From positions 45,559,659 through 45,623,658 of the forward strand of contig NC_067283.1 in assembly GCF_020740795.1 (NCBI RefSeq): DNA of 64,000 nucleotides. Reading direction: 5' to 3'. The stretch is from Apus apus. Lineage: Eukaryota; Chordata; Aves; Apodiformes; Apodidae. Below, in pieces: positions 37,752-46,437 of this stretch. The notes beneath the pieces were generated by a model. The model saw only the letters and a list, made by a program, of their open reading frames with translations. It made no database searches and was not told the origin of the DNA. Position 1 is the first letter of the stretch. Each line of letters begins with the position of its first letter. Both the position numbers and the translations under genes were made by a program.

Positions 37752-37920
37752 GGTGGATCTTGGCCATTTTGGTGGCAAAGACCCGCCTGGTCTCCTCGAA
37801 CTCGGGGTTGTTGCCGGCGGCTTTGTCCACCCGAAAGAGACCGTCCTTGGAGGCCTCGTACATGTTGAGGTCTTCGATGAACTTGCTGGCTTCCAGACCC
37901 AGGTCGTCGTACTTCTCCAT
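8056..37920 (-). CDS. LIMD1: LIMD1, LIM domain-containing protein 1 (whole coding span, eight exons)
   Basis: LIMD1 is an Ajuba-family scaffold. Known roles are Argonaute/TNRC6 silencing and P-bodies, LATS/Hippo control, the PHD-VHL-HIF1A complex, TRAF6/p62 signalling and Snail co-repression, with shuttling between cytoplasm and nucleus. The exons join 37920-36738, 26491-26390, 15412-15345, 14063-14001, 12572-12442, 11291-11240, 9224-9156 and 8193-8056. Total 1806 nt, 601 residues plus stop, every junction GT-AG and in phase. The N-terminus [18 protein letters not shown] is the LIMD1 signature. A Q13 run (58-70), a polyserine run (220-227) and a disordered Pro/Ser/Gly-rich region follow. LIM1 ligands are C397, C400, H419, C422, C425, C428, C446, D449. 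LIM2 ligands are C462, C465, H482, C485, C488, C491, C510, D513. LIM3 ligands are C522, C525, H549, C552, C555, C558, C579, C582. All are intact. Human LIMD1 is longer (676 aa), the difference being mainly in exon 1. Confidence 0.96.
8194..9155 (-). other. LIMD1: LIMD1 intron 7
   Basis: The intron is 962 bp with GT-AG ends. No repeat or hidden exon was recognised. Confidence 0.85.
9156..9224 (-). CDS. LIMD1: LIMD1 coding exon 7 (LIM3)
   Basis: It is a 69-nt phase-0 exon encoding residues 534-556, starting [16 protein letters not shown] and carrying LIM3 ligands H549, C552 and C555. The acceptor is CACAG and the donor GTAGGT. Confidence 0.95.
9684..9889 (-). mobile_element. CR1 LINE 3' fragment (minus orientation)
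   Basis: It begins (plus strand) with TCATAGAATGGGTTGGGTTGG, the reverse complement of a CR1 3' tail. Typical CR1 3' UTR segments follow, including CAACCTGTTCCAGTGTCTCACC. It is 5'-truncated, non-coding and lies in LIMD1 intron 6. A purine-rich simple repeat abuts its 5' end. Confidence 0.92.
9889..10020 (+). repeat. (GGAAA)n-like purine-rich simple repeat
   Basis: About 130 bases are almost pure G/A on the plus strand, in imperfect GGAAAG/GGAAGG units. They start exactly where CR1 similarity stops. The reading frame across it (Lys/Gly/Arg-rich) is an artefact of this composition. Confidence 0.88.
10711..11036. repeat. Degenerate minisatellite, about 40-bp unit, 8-9 copies
   Basis: GTCTGYCTCTATACTGGGG-type motifs recur at 10711, 10754, 10781, 10818, 10859, 10900, 10938, 10981 and 11017. 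Spacing is 27-43 bases, with a CCACCTA/CAGGGG-like second half in many copies. It lies in LIMD1 intron 6, about 200 bases past the exon 6 donor. Confidence 0.75.
11240..11291 (-). CDS. LIMD1: LIMD1 coding exon 6 (LIM2-LIM3 junction)
   Basis: It is a 52-nt exon completing Lys516 and encoding [17 protein letters not shown] (517-533), which brings LIM3 ligands C522 and C525. The acceptor is TTCCAG, chosen over a later AG because only it keeps phase and the family peptide. The donor is GTGAGA. Confidence 0.94.
11891..11990. repeat. Two tandem copies of a 50-bp AT-rich unit
   Basis: Copy 1 is 11891-11940 and copy 2 is 11941-11990. The first 45 bases differ at about six positions. Both read AYCATAACTACCAGC ... 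TTTTATTTTACTAAAT. It is a local duplication inside LIMD1 intron 5. Confidence 0.9.
12215..12345 (+). mobile_element. Possible ancient MIR-like SINE relic
   Basis: The order of short motifs resembles the conserved MIR core and 3' part: CCCTTTGCAGAAGGGGCAGCTGAAGC, then GTGACTTCCTCAGAGTTACA, then ATGGCAGGGCAAGAG. Divergence is high. This is judged from memory of the MIR consensus, not by alignment. Confidence 0.35.
12442..12572 (-). CDS. LIMD1: LIMD1 coding exon 5 (body of LIM2)
   Basis: It is a 131-nt exon encoding residues 473-515 plus two bases of Lys516. It holds H482, C485, C488, C491, C510 and D513 of LIM2. The acceptor is TTGCAG and the donor GTAAGG. Confidence 0.96.
12573..14000 (-). 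other. LIMD1: LIMD1 intron 4
   Basis: The intron is 1428 bp with GT-AG ends. No repeat or additional exon was recognised. Confidence 0.85.
14001..14063 (-). CDS. LIMD1: LIMD1 coding exon 4 (start of LIM2)
   Basis: It is a 63-nt phase-0 exon encoding residues 452-472, with LIM2 ligands C462 and C465. The acceptor is TTGCAG and the donor GTAAGT. The peptide [20 protein letters not shown] matches the family. Confidence 0.96.
14064..15344 (-). other. LIMD1: LIMD1 intron 3
   Basis: The intron is 1281 bp with GT-AG ends. No repeat or additional exon was recognised. Confidence 0.85.
15345..15412 (-). CDS. LIMD1: LIMD1 coding exon 3 (LIM1, second finger)
   Basis: It completes Ser429 and encodes residues 430-451, including ligands C446 and D449. 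The acceptor is CCTCAG and the donor GTAAGC. The peptide [20 protein letters not shown] is the characteristic Ajuba/LIMD1 LIM1 tail. Confidence 0.96.
22169..22185 (+). repeat. A17 mononucleotide run
   Basis: Seventeen consecutive A in LIMD1 intron 2. There is no attached SINE or LINE body that I can recognise. Confidence 0.9.
24447..24461 (+). repeat. T15 mononucleotide run
   Basis: Fifteen consecutive T in LIMD1 intron 2, inside a T-rich stretch from about 24415. Confidence 0.85.
26390..26491 (-). CDS. LIMD1: LIMD1 coding exon 2 (LIM1, first finger)
   Basis: It completes Gly395 and encodes residues 396-428 plus the first base of Ser429. The acceptor is TTTCAG and the donor GTGAGT. It carries zinc ligands C397, C400, H419, C422, C425 and C428. 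Confidence 0.96.
28800..28815 (+). repeat. A16 mononucleotide run
   Basis: Sixteen consecutive A, interrupted afterwards by G, in LIMD1 intron 1. Confidence 0.85.
31216..31269. repeat. Three tandem copies of an 18-bp unit
   Basis: Units beginning CCAGCAGCATCC or TCAGCAGCATCC start at 31216, 31234 and 31252. The CAGCAGCATCC core is identical in all three and the last bases vary. Confidence 0.8.
36738..37920 (-). CDS. LIMD1: LIMD1 coding exon 1 (N-terminal disordered region)
   Basis: It encodes residues 1-394 plus the first base of Gly395. The start is set by the conserved MEKYDDLG opening. An in-frame Met 23 codons earlier (37989-37987) is rejected because the family starts at the conserved Met. 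The conserved N-terminal block (residues 1-57) precedes the polyglutamine. The exon ends ...KADYF-G with donor GTAAGG. It is extremely GC-rich and CpG-dense, so stop codons are depleted on all frames and several long antisense open frames overlap it. Exon 1 carries the regions that in mammals bind VHL/PHD and silencing proteins. Confidence 0.95.
37240..37263 (-). repeat. LIMD1: (TCC)8 polyserine tract in LIMD1
   Basis: Eight GGA units on the plus strand encode Ser220-Ser227 as pure TCC codons, followed by Phe-Ser-Ser-Pro. This is a second coding trinucleotide run in the disordered N-terminal region. Confidence 0.9.
37711..37749 (-). repeat. LIMD1: Uninterrupted (CAG)13 polyglutamine tract in LIMD1
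   Basis: Thirteen pure CTG units on the plus strand read as CAG codons for Gln58-Gln70, directly after the conserved KIHL block. There are no CAA interruptions. The mammalian protein has a shorter glutamine run here, as I recall it, so this is a length-variable site. Confidence 0.95.
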
Positions 37921-38210
37921 CCCGCCCGGCTCCAGCGGGTGGAACCCCGCTTTCCCTCCTCCTCCTCCTTCCCGCCGGGACCAGGGCACTGCCGGCCCCG
38001 CCGCTCGCGCCGTCCCGCCGCGCCCGCGCGACCGGGGGCGGGGCGGGGGGCGGGGCGGACACCCCCCTGGCCCCGCCCCCCCAGCCCCGCCCCTGCCCGC
38101 CCGCGCGCCCGTCAGACGTCACATGCAGACCCGATGACGTAATGCGCGCAACAGGGTCCCGTCCCGTCCCCCCCCCCAGTCCGAAGGTGCGTGCGGGAGC
38201 TCGCTGCCCT
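37921..38210 (-). promoter_or_regulatory. LIMD1: LIMD1 CpG-island promoter and 5' UTR
   Basis: The stretch is GC- and CpG-rich with repeated GC boxes (CCCCGCCCC) at about 38035-38100. On the far side lie two CRE-like sites, ACGTCA at 38116-38121 and TGACGTAA at 38135-38142, and an NRF1-like TGCGCGCA just beyond. No TATA box is evident. The transcription start is inferred between about 37980 and 38140. Confidence 0.65.
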
Positions 38211-38211
38211 A

Positions 38212-38259
38212 ATTAGCGCTGCCATTAGCGCTGCCATTAGCGCTCCCATTAGCGTCGGT
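38212..38259. repeat. Four tandem copies of a 12-bp unit ATTAGCGCTGCC
   Basis: Units start at 38212, 38224, 38236 and 38248. The first two are identical, the third differs by one base, and the fourth diverges after ATTAGCG. Each full unit contains the palindrome AGCGCT. The array lies about 290 bases upstream of the LIMD1 ATG, at the edge of the CpG-island promoter. Confidence 0.93.
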
Positions 38260-38544
38260 GGGAGGCGTTCGCGTCGGGAATGGCGCGGGCAGCGGGAGCA
38301 GGGAAGGGGCTGGGCTGTCCCCCCCGCGCTGGGCACGGCTGCGCCCCAAATCCTGTAGTGCTGGGGGCACGTCCTGAGGGGAGCGGCCGGGGGAGCTGGG
38401 GCGGCTCTGTCTGGAGGAAGGGAGGCTGGGCAGGGAGCGTGTCCCTCCCTGCAGCTCCCGGAGAGCCGGCAGCAGCCAGGTGGTGGCCGGGCTCCTCTGC
38501 CAAGTGGCCAAGCGGGAGAACAGGGACCTCAGGTTGCTCCTGGG

Positions 38545-38760
38545 GAGGGGTAGGCTGGGTGTTAGGAAAAACGGTGTCGCAGGAAGCGCTGGAACAGGCT
38601 GGCCAGGATGAGTCGCCATTCCCGGAGGGATTTAAAAGGCGTGTGGATGTGGTGCCCGGGGACACGGTGTAGGGGTGGACTCGGCAGTGCCAGTTTAACA
38701 GTTCGACTTGATGGTCTTGCAGTTCTTTTCCAACCAAAATGGTTTCTATGGTTCTCTGAT
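38545..38760 (+). mobile_element. CR1 LINE 3' fragment (plus orientation)
   Basis: It runs from a GGTGTTAGGAAAAA-like start through GCGCTGGAACAGGCTGGCC and CGGAGGGATTTAAAAGG to the CR1 tail TTTTCCAACCAAAATGG and TTCTATGGTTCTCTGAT. It is 5'-truncated and non-coding, about 620 bases upstream of the LIMD1 ATG. Confidence 0.9.
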
Positions 38761-41700
38761 TGTACAGTCTATACACACTTCATATCTGAAGTTATGCTAT
38801 TGTTACATTCAATACTATCAATATATAGTTTTATCTTTGACCTTGTGTGCTGCACAGGACCCCAGCCCATTGCAAGAAGGGCGGTACCAATCCTGAAGGA
38901 TAACAGATACTCCTGGATTCCTGAAACACCAGCATCCCAACCCCTCCAAAATGTCTGTGCAGCCCTTACCTGGCGTCACAGGTAAGTAGCTGCAGCAAGA
39001 CCAACTCCAGGGACACCTGTCCCAAGAAAGAAGCAAATGGATGATGATGTCATGAAATCAGAGTTGCTTTGTCAGACAGCGGTATGTGTGGGTTCAGTAG
39101 GGATTGGTCACATCACTTGGCATCTGGGCACTTGAAAGGTGTAAGGACAGTGTGTACAACCACATTTGGGGTGCCCCAGCACGAACGGGGCACCTCACGA
39201 AGGTAATTCATTACTCTTATGGTTCTACACTTAGCATCCCAGCCTCTCTCCTTGCTGCAGATTTTTCCAGCTGGGCGTGCCTGGCAGTGGGATCTCTGCT
39301 GGGCTGGGGGAGAGGCTGGTTTGCAAGGAACCCTGGTGCCTTTGGGTAAACTGACTGATGCAGTTGATCCTACAGGCCTGGGCACGTGTCCTGCATTCCA
39401 AGACTTGTTGTTTTAGTCTCCTCCAGGCTCCAGGAGGTAGGGCCAGATCTTAAGGAATGTGGAATTTCACTGCCTTTAATAATCATGAATTGGGCTGTTA
39501 CCAAAAGGTGTCAGAAATCGAAAATATTCACACATACACCCCCCTTCCTGAGCAGCTCCCTTAGAGAAGCACTGCTGAACGACTGAGGCCAGATCTAAAA
39601 TAGCCAAATAGCCTGACTCTTCCAGCCAGTTTTGGCTCAATGGACTTAAAAATCGTGGCACTGTGAAGTCCTGGAAAAGGTGCCTGGCTTCTCTCAAAGC
39701 AGACCCAGAACTGGTTTGTCGCCTCCAAGGAGGCTCCAAGCAGGACCAAGAGGCTCATCCCTGCAGCAACTGCCTTAGCCTCAAACTCAGGCCAATAAGC
39801 TGATAAACTTTGGACTTGGAAAAGCTACTCCAGCCACAGCACAGGGTTAGATAAAGGGTTTTATGGTTTCCAGGGAAGGCAGGTGGGTGGGAATCCCAGC
39901 ACAGGGCAAAGTGCAGCAGTGGAGCTCCCCCCCGCCTTCAGGAGTCAGGGAAGTGGGATCCCAGCACAAGCTGCCTCTATGGCTTGCTGAGTTTTCAAGG
40001 GATCGATAATGCTGGAGCTTCACACTGTATCAGGAAAACATCCCATCTATCAAGAAATCCCATCTATCCAACCTTTCCAAGCCATCCTCTGCCGTGGGTG
40101 TGGGGGAAGGAGGAGTGCCACAGCCTCCTCAGACTGAGCCTTACATGCCCTGTTTCACTCCAGGAGAAGCTGGGTACCTGGGCGTGCCTGGGGGATAAAC
40201 TCAACTTTGCACAAGGGTTTAACTTCCATCTGCACATGTGGGTTGTGCCAACCACAGCAAGACCCTTTTGGCTGGAGCAGAAAGGGCTTCCCCTCCCACT
40301 CTGGCCAGGAGAGGCCACAGTGGCCTCCAGCAGCTTCGTGCCAGGCAGGTGTAGGCTCAGGCCACCAGTGACCAAGAGCAAAAATAACTACCTCTTTTGA
40401 GGGACTTGACTGAAACTGAGTCTGGGGATGAGCTCAGATGGGGCGATGAAAACCAAAACTGAGTTTCAACGTCTAAAGAGCATCCTTGGAATGGGCAAGT
40501 GCAAGGCTGGTTTTGACATTGTCTGAGGTCAATGAGCAACAGATTGCTTGATTCCATATTTGTGTGGCCTGAGAGAATGACAGAAAGGAAACAGGGCAGC
40601 AGGTGGGTAAGGATGGGAGTGTGAACCCCACCACTGCTTCACTCATGGGAGGAATCGATGACGACATCAGCAGATGAAGAGTGATCAAAAAGGAAATGAC
40701 ACATGGCTTTTGCACCTTCTTCCCTCTCCCTCACCAAAGGATGTGAAGTTAATCAAGGGAAGGCACATCCCTATCCCACATATCACTCAGCTGGTGGGGA
40801 TTTTTCTGCAAACACACCAAGATGAGGCTCTCTTAAAACCTCTAGGAAACAAACCCTCTGGTGGAACAGAAGTATTTGGGAATAGATGTCTCCATTTTCA
40901 GCTTTCCACAGACAAACCAAGGAAGACTATGGAATTTCTCTCAGATCATGGCTTTTTTTCTGACTTTCTTTTTTAAGGGTCACGCACACGTTATCTGCCG
41001 TGATTTTTATCTGTGACCTGTAAGTGGTTTTACAGTTGGCCTCGCAGGAGGGAGAGGGAAGCAGCCTTCTTGTCGGACGGCCCCTCTGGATGCTGCTGAC
41101 CTTCACCAGCTATGTAAAGTACATTTCCTTCCTATGCCAAAGGATCAAATCAGCTGTCTGCAGAACAATGCGAGCGCGGACAACGTGGAAAAGGCTGCCG
41201 AAGCCCTTCGGAGAGGGAACCGTCGTGCTGGGCTTGGCCTCCTTCCAGGCTCTGCACGCATGAGCAGACACTTTGATGGCCAGCGCCTTCCAAGGGGAAC
41301 GGCGGCCAAGGGATTCAAAGGCATTTTGGTGTTTGATTCACAACGCTTTCAGCGAACATTAGGCAGCAAAATACCTTTGAAGTTCCATGCTCAGACTTAC
41401 TCTTTCCATGAGACTTGGGCTAGGGGTATTCCGAAGCCAGCAGATGATTAACTTGAACTTTTTACTAGGCAGGAGCTGTAATACTACACTGAGTTGCAGA
41501 CCCCTCTGCTGCGATTAGATATGGTCCCACAGTTTTATAGTTCCTGTGAGTTTTACAGCCCATGCCTATTAAGGAATGAAGGGGTCCACGACTGCTGTCG
41601 GAGCACTGGACCAAAATCTACGTGCCTGTCTGAATCAACTTATTGTAAACCCTGTCCCTTGAAGAAAATAACCCACTGCCCATTCAATCTGTTTCTTTTC

Positions 41701-44700
41701 CTGTGGGCAAGGCTTAACACACTGCATTTACTCATGCAAAATAATGGTGACAGCTTGTAACTCAGCCCTGCTCCACGTGGCAGTGGCAGCAGAGGGAGGC
41801 AGCAATTTGGGGAGAAGCAGCCCCGAGTGGTGCTCCCTGATTTCATCCCCTTCCCACTGGGAGGGCCTGCCCAAGTAAACAGGCAAGTCCTGAGCAAGAG
41901 CAGGGAGGGGATGGATGGTCTGTCTTTATTTCTTGCTGCCACGTTTGGCTCTGGGCTCATGTTGCAGAGAGCAGGAGAAAATGTGGAGAAAGCACACACA
42001 CCCCCCCCCCTCCTGCCCCCCCTCCACTCCATACCTCCCGGATGAGTTTTCTGTCTGGGAGAAAACGCCCTCAGATTTTGAGGCATGACAACAGTGTGGG
42101 GCTGCACAGTTTCTGGGAAAAAAAAAAATAGTAAAAAAAAATTATTAGGAAGTGTCTGGGTGACAATTTATCGCTAGATTTCTCTCCCCAAGCAACTATG
42201 GTATGCTCACTGTTTTGCAAGGAAACTAACACGAGGAACCAGTGGCCAGCAGCACACTGGTTTCTCCATGGACATTTCCAGATCTAACCCCTGGTGCCTG
42301 TCCCTCCCAAGGCAGATCAGTCCCTGCAGGAGCCTGGACTATGCGTGCCACCCTGAAATGCCCGAGATACGTGCTCTGGAGTCTTTTAGCAGGAAAGCAG
42401 TAAAGGCTTCAGTGCTAGGATATAAACACAGTGAATCATTTATAGGTTTTATAAGTATTTCCAGGATGGAGCCTGGCTTCATGCAGGAGCAAATGCACCT
42501 CTGGACCCTCACAAGGTAGCATGGAAGCATCCCCCAGCTCTGTGCTGATGGAATCACACCGGGAAGTGAGGAACACTCCCTCTGGCTTTCTAACAGAGGT
42601 TTTCAATAAACCTGCCGTTTATCTGCACCAGCTGTGTGCTTTATACCAGGAGAGTGATGCCCAGGGCTGCTGGGTGAAGAAGAGGGTGGTGGAGGGAAGG
42701 ATGGAGAGTGCTGGCAGCTGGAGGTGGCAGTGGGTGGGAAAGCTGGAGGCCATGCTGCTGAAAGGAATGCTGTGGGGGGGAGGAGGCTAAACCTCAGCCT
42801 CTGCCTTCCAAATAAAAGTTTGCAGGAAGGCAGCAGAGCAGGGGTGGGAGATGTTGTTCCTCCCCACCACTGCCCCAGGCAGCTGCATTCCTCCAGGAGG
42901 CCTGCCCTGCCTGCTGCCCTGCCTGCTGCCCAAGCTGCCTCCTTTAGCCTGTGAGCTGCAGGGGCAGGCAGGTGGCTGCAAGCAGGCTGGTGCCCCCCAT
43001 GCCAGCCCTGCAGCCTGGCTGCCCATCCCACAGCCTGCATGCCTGCTCCCTTGCCCCCAGGGTTAGGGCAGAAATGGGTCCTTAAAGGACTACACCCTGC
43101 AGCACCAGTGCAGCGGGGATGCTGCAGGCCCTCCTCACGGGTGGGTAAACTGAGGCAGGGAAGGGCTACCTGGCAGGGCAGAGAGTGAGGAGGGGAGAGA
43201 AGCCATGGGGAATTGCCAAGATCCCAAACAGGAGCCCAGGCAGGAACAGTGAGAGAAAAGGCTGCGGTGGTTTGGTCCTCCTGAGGAATGCCAAACACTT
43301 AGCTGTTGCTCCAGGGCAGAGGATGCCCTTTGCCTTTCCTCTCTTCAGTATCTGCAGCTGCCATCAGTGGTGGCAGTGACCTTGGTCTCCCTTCACTGTC
43401 AGCCCACCAGGCCAAACACGTGTTCTTGGTGGTGTCCAGGTTGCACCAAAGTAATGCAGGTGGCTTCCATAGTTTTCCTGCCCTGGCTTGAAAGAATAGG
43501 GAATGGTTTATTTTCTCTGCTTTCCACTAAGAAGAGCCTTTTATCGGGACAAGAACTTGCCTGGAGAATTTTCCAGCTCCGTTTCCCTGCCTCTTTATCA
43601 GCACATTAACACAAACAGCACTGTGACCTATTTAACCAACATGCGTGGCCTTCAGTGATCCTGGGCTGGCGGGGCTCGGCGGGTCGGACGACATCCTGCC
43701 ATCCATCACTGGCCTCACGTGGCTTGGTGGACTTGGAGTGGACTGGCCAGATGCAGTCAGTGCACCCACCCTGTTCTTCCCTGCATGTCCTAGGAGAAGC
43801 TCTCTGACTAACAGATGTTTTTTAATGCTCTTTCACATGGGAAAGTTGGGAAGTATATATTTTTATTGCGCCCTTGCTATTTCATCCAGCCACGTGGATC
43901 TCCAGGGATGGAGACGTACTTAAGAAAAATATTCATTTCTAAGAGGTTCTACAGCTTTTTTTTTTCACAATACTTTCTTGGCTTAGCCAGCCTGACAATG
44001 CACACTCACGTTTCTGTTTTGCAGTGATTAGTAAGAATTGCTAATTACACTGCTGTGTATTTAAAGACAATTGGTTTCCCTTTGTAGAATAAAGCAATTT
44101 CCTGCTACACCAATTCTCCTAATCTTCATCAGAAACAAACCCAGGCTGCCAATGCCAGCAATGTGTCATGCTCCTTTATTTAATCACTCTTTATTCTGCT
44201 CCGATTGTGTGTCCTGTGTTTATTATTCCTGATCAGTGCACTGGATCACCTACAGCTGTTATGACTACGTGTATTTCACTTCACATATTGCTGGCACCAA
44301 GCAGTTACTGGAGAGCAACTCCCCTTGCTTAGCAGCTCGTCCGTCTCCTCTGGCAGAAGGAGGTGGGTGTACTGGGAGAAACTTGGACCTTTTATGCTCA
44401 GTTTTGGCATGTGTAAAAAAACTACTGTTAGATAAAAGAAGTTCAGAGCCTTGGATGGGATTGTGGGCCTTTCCCTTGCAACCAGACCAGAGAGTAGGCT
44501 TGTGTCTAAGAGAGCAAACACAAAAGCACACATTTCTGTTCACGTAAACGTGTATGTTCTGCTTAGAGTTATACTGAAGATCAGGCTCCTTAAATAAAAG
44601 AACTTGGAATGCCCCAGATATCCCAGGCTGAGTGTCACAAGTGCAAGCAGAATGAATGTGAATGTTTAGCTCATTATACTTAAGCCTTTCCCATTTACAT

Positions 44701-46284
44701 GTTCCTTAACTGGGCAGCCTAAAATGGAGAGCAAACTGGCATGGCACGGGCAGATGAGCATCCAAGGCAATGTTCAATATCATAGGGTATTTTTAATGAG
44801 ATTGCTGTGATCAAAAATCTCTCATGGGTTTGGGCCACGTTCACCTGTCAACAAATAGTTCTGCTTGAGCTTGACTGGGTTTCCAGTCTCTCACTGCTGA
44901 CATAAAGGCTAGCAGAGAGAGTAAGGGCCATCAACACCCCTCTCTGCCATGCAGCTGCACCCAGGCAGAGATACTGCCATGCAGAGACCCCAACAACTTA
45001 TAAACTCAGGAAAACCTCTTCAAATTCTCTTACTACGCATAAAACTAGAGCTAATTTTATATGGAAGATGATGGTGGCTTGCAGCTCTTTGGGGCTAAAA
45101 CCAGACTTGAACTTATCTGAGCCAAGTCTACCTCGAGTGAGAGGAGTGCTGCAAGACACAAAGGTCACATGTGATTTGGGGCCTCCTGGGACAGATGGGG
45201 TTAGTAAATTGCAACATGTTTTGTGGCACCTGAAAGTCACTTTAATCAGGAAAAGGAAAAAAAATCCCACCTTTCCTCTGCATGTCAGGCAAGATCTCTT
45301 TTGTCATCTGGGCTGCAGATGAGAGCTCTGATCCTGTCGCCTCCTGCACAGAGATAATGCTCCAGTTCAGCTCTTCTCTTGCTATGGTTGGGACATGCTG
45401 AAAACTGCCTCTATTCTACTGTGATCAGCTTAATGTTGCTTCTTTGAAACATAATCTCCATTTCCATTAAAAAAACAAACAAACAACAACAACAAAAACC
45501 CAGAAAACAACCCAGCTGTCACTCCAACAACATTTTTTTAATGTCCAAAGTGGACGCTACCTGGACTGACAGAAATCAGTGGTCTAATAAGTATATTCAC
45601 CATTCAGGTTCTGCTGCTAGACCTGGCTTTGCATGCAAGAATTCTCTTACAGCACAGTCCTTTGATGCAAAATTAGCTCAGATTTTAACAGGAGGGGACT
45701 GAAGAAATAAAGCAGCAGAAAAAGCAGCCAGCAAAAACAGAGTATGTACTTTTCCAAGTCGGTAAATATACATAAAGCAAGCCAATCCCCTCTGTGTAAA
45801 CTGCAGTAAGTATTTCGAAACTAGAAGTAAACCCCCAGTGATTTCTCCCCCGGTCCTCATTTATAGCCAAGCTTTTAGAAGAATCTTATATACTGCAAAC
45901 TTCCCCAGGAGGGAACAACCGGCAAAGAGCTAATTAACATGCTTTCTAGTTCATGTTCACTGTATAAAGTTTAAAGAGTAATAGCTTTCTGTGAGGCTTT
46001 ACACTGAAGGAGACACACAGAAGAGAGGCTGCATGACCTGCATTATCTGTGGAATTTCTCCCTCCACGAGAAACAAGCAGGCTTTTACCAAGTCAGATCA
46101 GAAAGAGCCATCATTAACCAGATGTCAGTTCTGAGGCACTACTTTAATGGGGAAAATTGCAGAGAGAGCACAGATTTTATTTTGTACCAAATGTCCACTT
46201 TTGGTTTCTGGTGAAGGGCATGGAAAAATACACGCTTGTTCAGCAAGACCTTTGGACAGGTTTTTGTTTAAAGCACAGGTGGGA
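38761..46284. other. LIMD1-LARS2 intergenic region, left part
   Basis: No exon or RNA gene was recognised. It includes a GC- and CpG-enriched non-repetitive block at about 41090-41440, C-rich runs near 42000-42025, and an (ACAA/ACA)n stretch at about 45473-45497. Long minus-strand frames near 42.6-43.3 kb are Pro/Ala/Cys-rich and have no family resemblance. Confidence 0.6.
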
Positions 46285-46437
46285 CAGGTGTCCCCTCCCT
46301 GGAAGTGTTCAAGGCCATGCTGGACAGCTGTTTGAGCAATCTGGTCTAGTGGGAGGTGTCCCTGTCCGTGTGGGAGGGCTAGAACTAGATGATCTTTCAG
46401 GTCCTTTCCAACCGAAACCACTCTATGATTCTGTGAC
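46285..46437 (+). mobile_element. CR1 LINE 3' fragment (plus orientation)
   Basis: It contains CCCTCCCTGGAAGTGTTCAAGGCC, then TAGATGATCTTTCAGGTCC, and ends CTCTATGATTCTGTGA, the diagnostic CR1 3' tail with octamer repeats. It is 5'-truncated and non-coding, in the intergenic region. Confidence 0.92.

Larger units (their letters stand above)
36150..38480. other. LIMD1 CpG island (whole extent)
   Basis: CpG and GC density is continuously high from the first bases of intron 1, through coding exon 1 and the promoter, to the start of the upstream CR1 fragment. Exon 1 is embedded in the island. The limits are visual estimates. Confidence 0.75.

Noticed and set aside
37921-37989. In-frame upstream Met giving a 23-residue N-terminal extension of LIMD1
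   Set aside because: The family begins at the conserved MxKYDDLG. The extension is Gly/Arg-rich 5' UTR translation in an island.
36705-38142. Long plus-strand open frames (344-438 codons) antisense to LIMD1 exon 1
   Set aside because: They overlap a well-supported coding exon, consist of Arg/Pro/Gly/Ala-rich or homopolymeric leucine/cysteine translation of a GC-rich island, and have no domain or codon signature. Stop depletion by GC content explains them.
38209-38776. Minus-strand frames of 136-175 codons upstream of LIMD1
   Set aside because: They combine antisense CR1 sequence with translation of the 12-bp repeat (repeating Asn-Gly-Ser-Ala). No start context or family match.
42603-43298. 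231-codon minus-strand frame in the intergenic region
   Set aside because: It is Pro/Ser/Ala/Cys-rich low-complexity translation of CTGCC-rich DNA, with no recognisable domain or splice partners.
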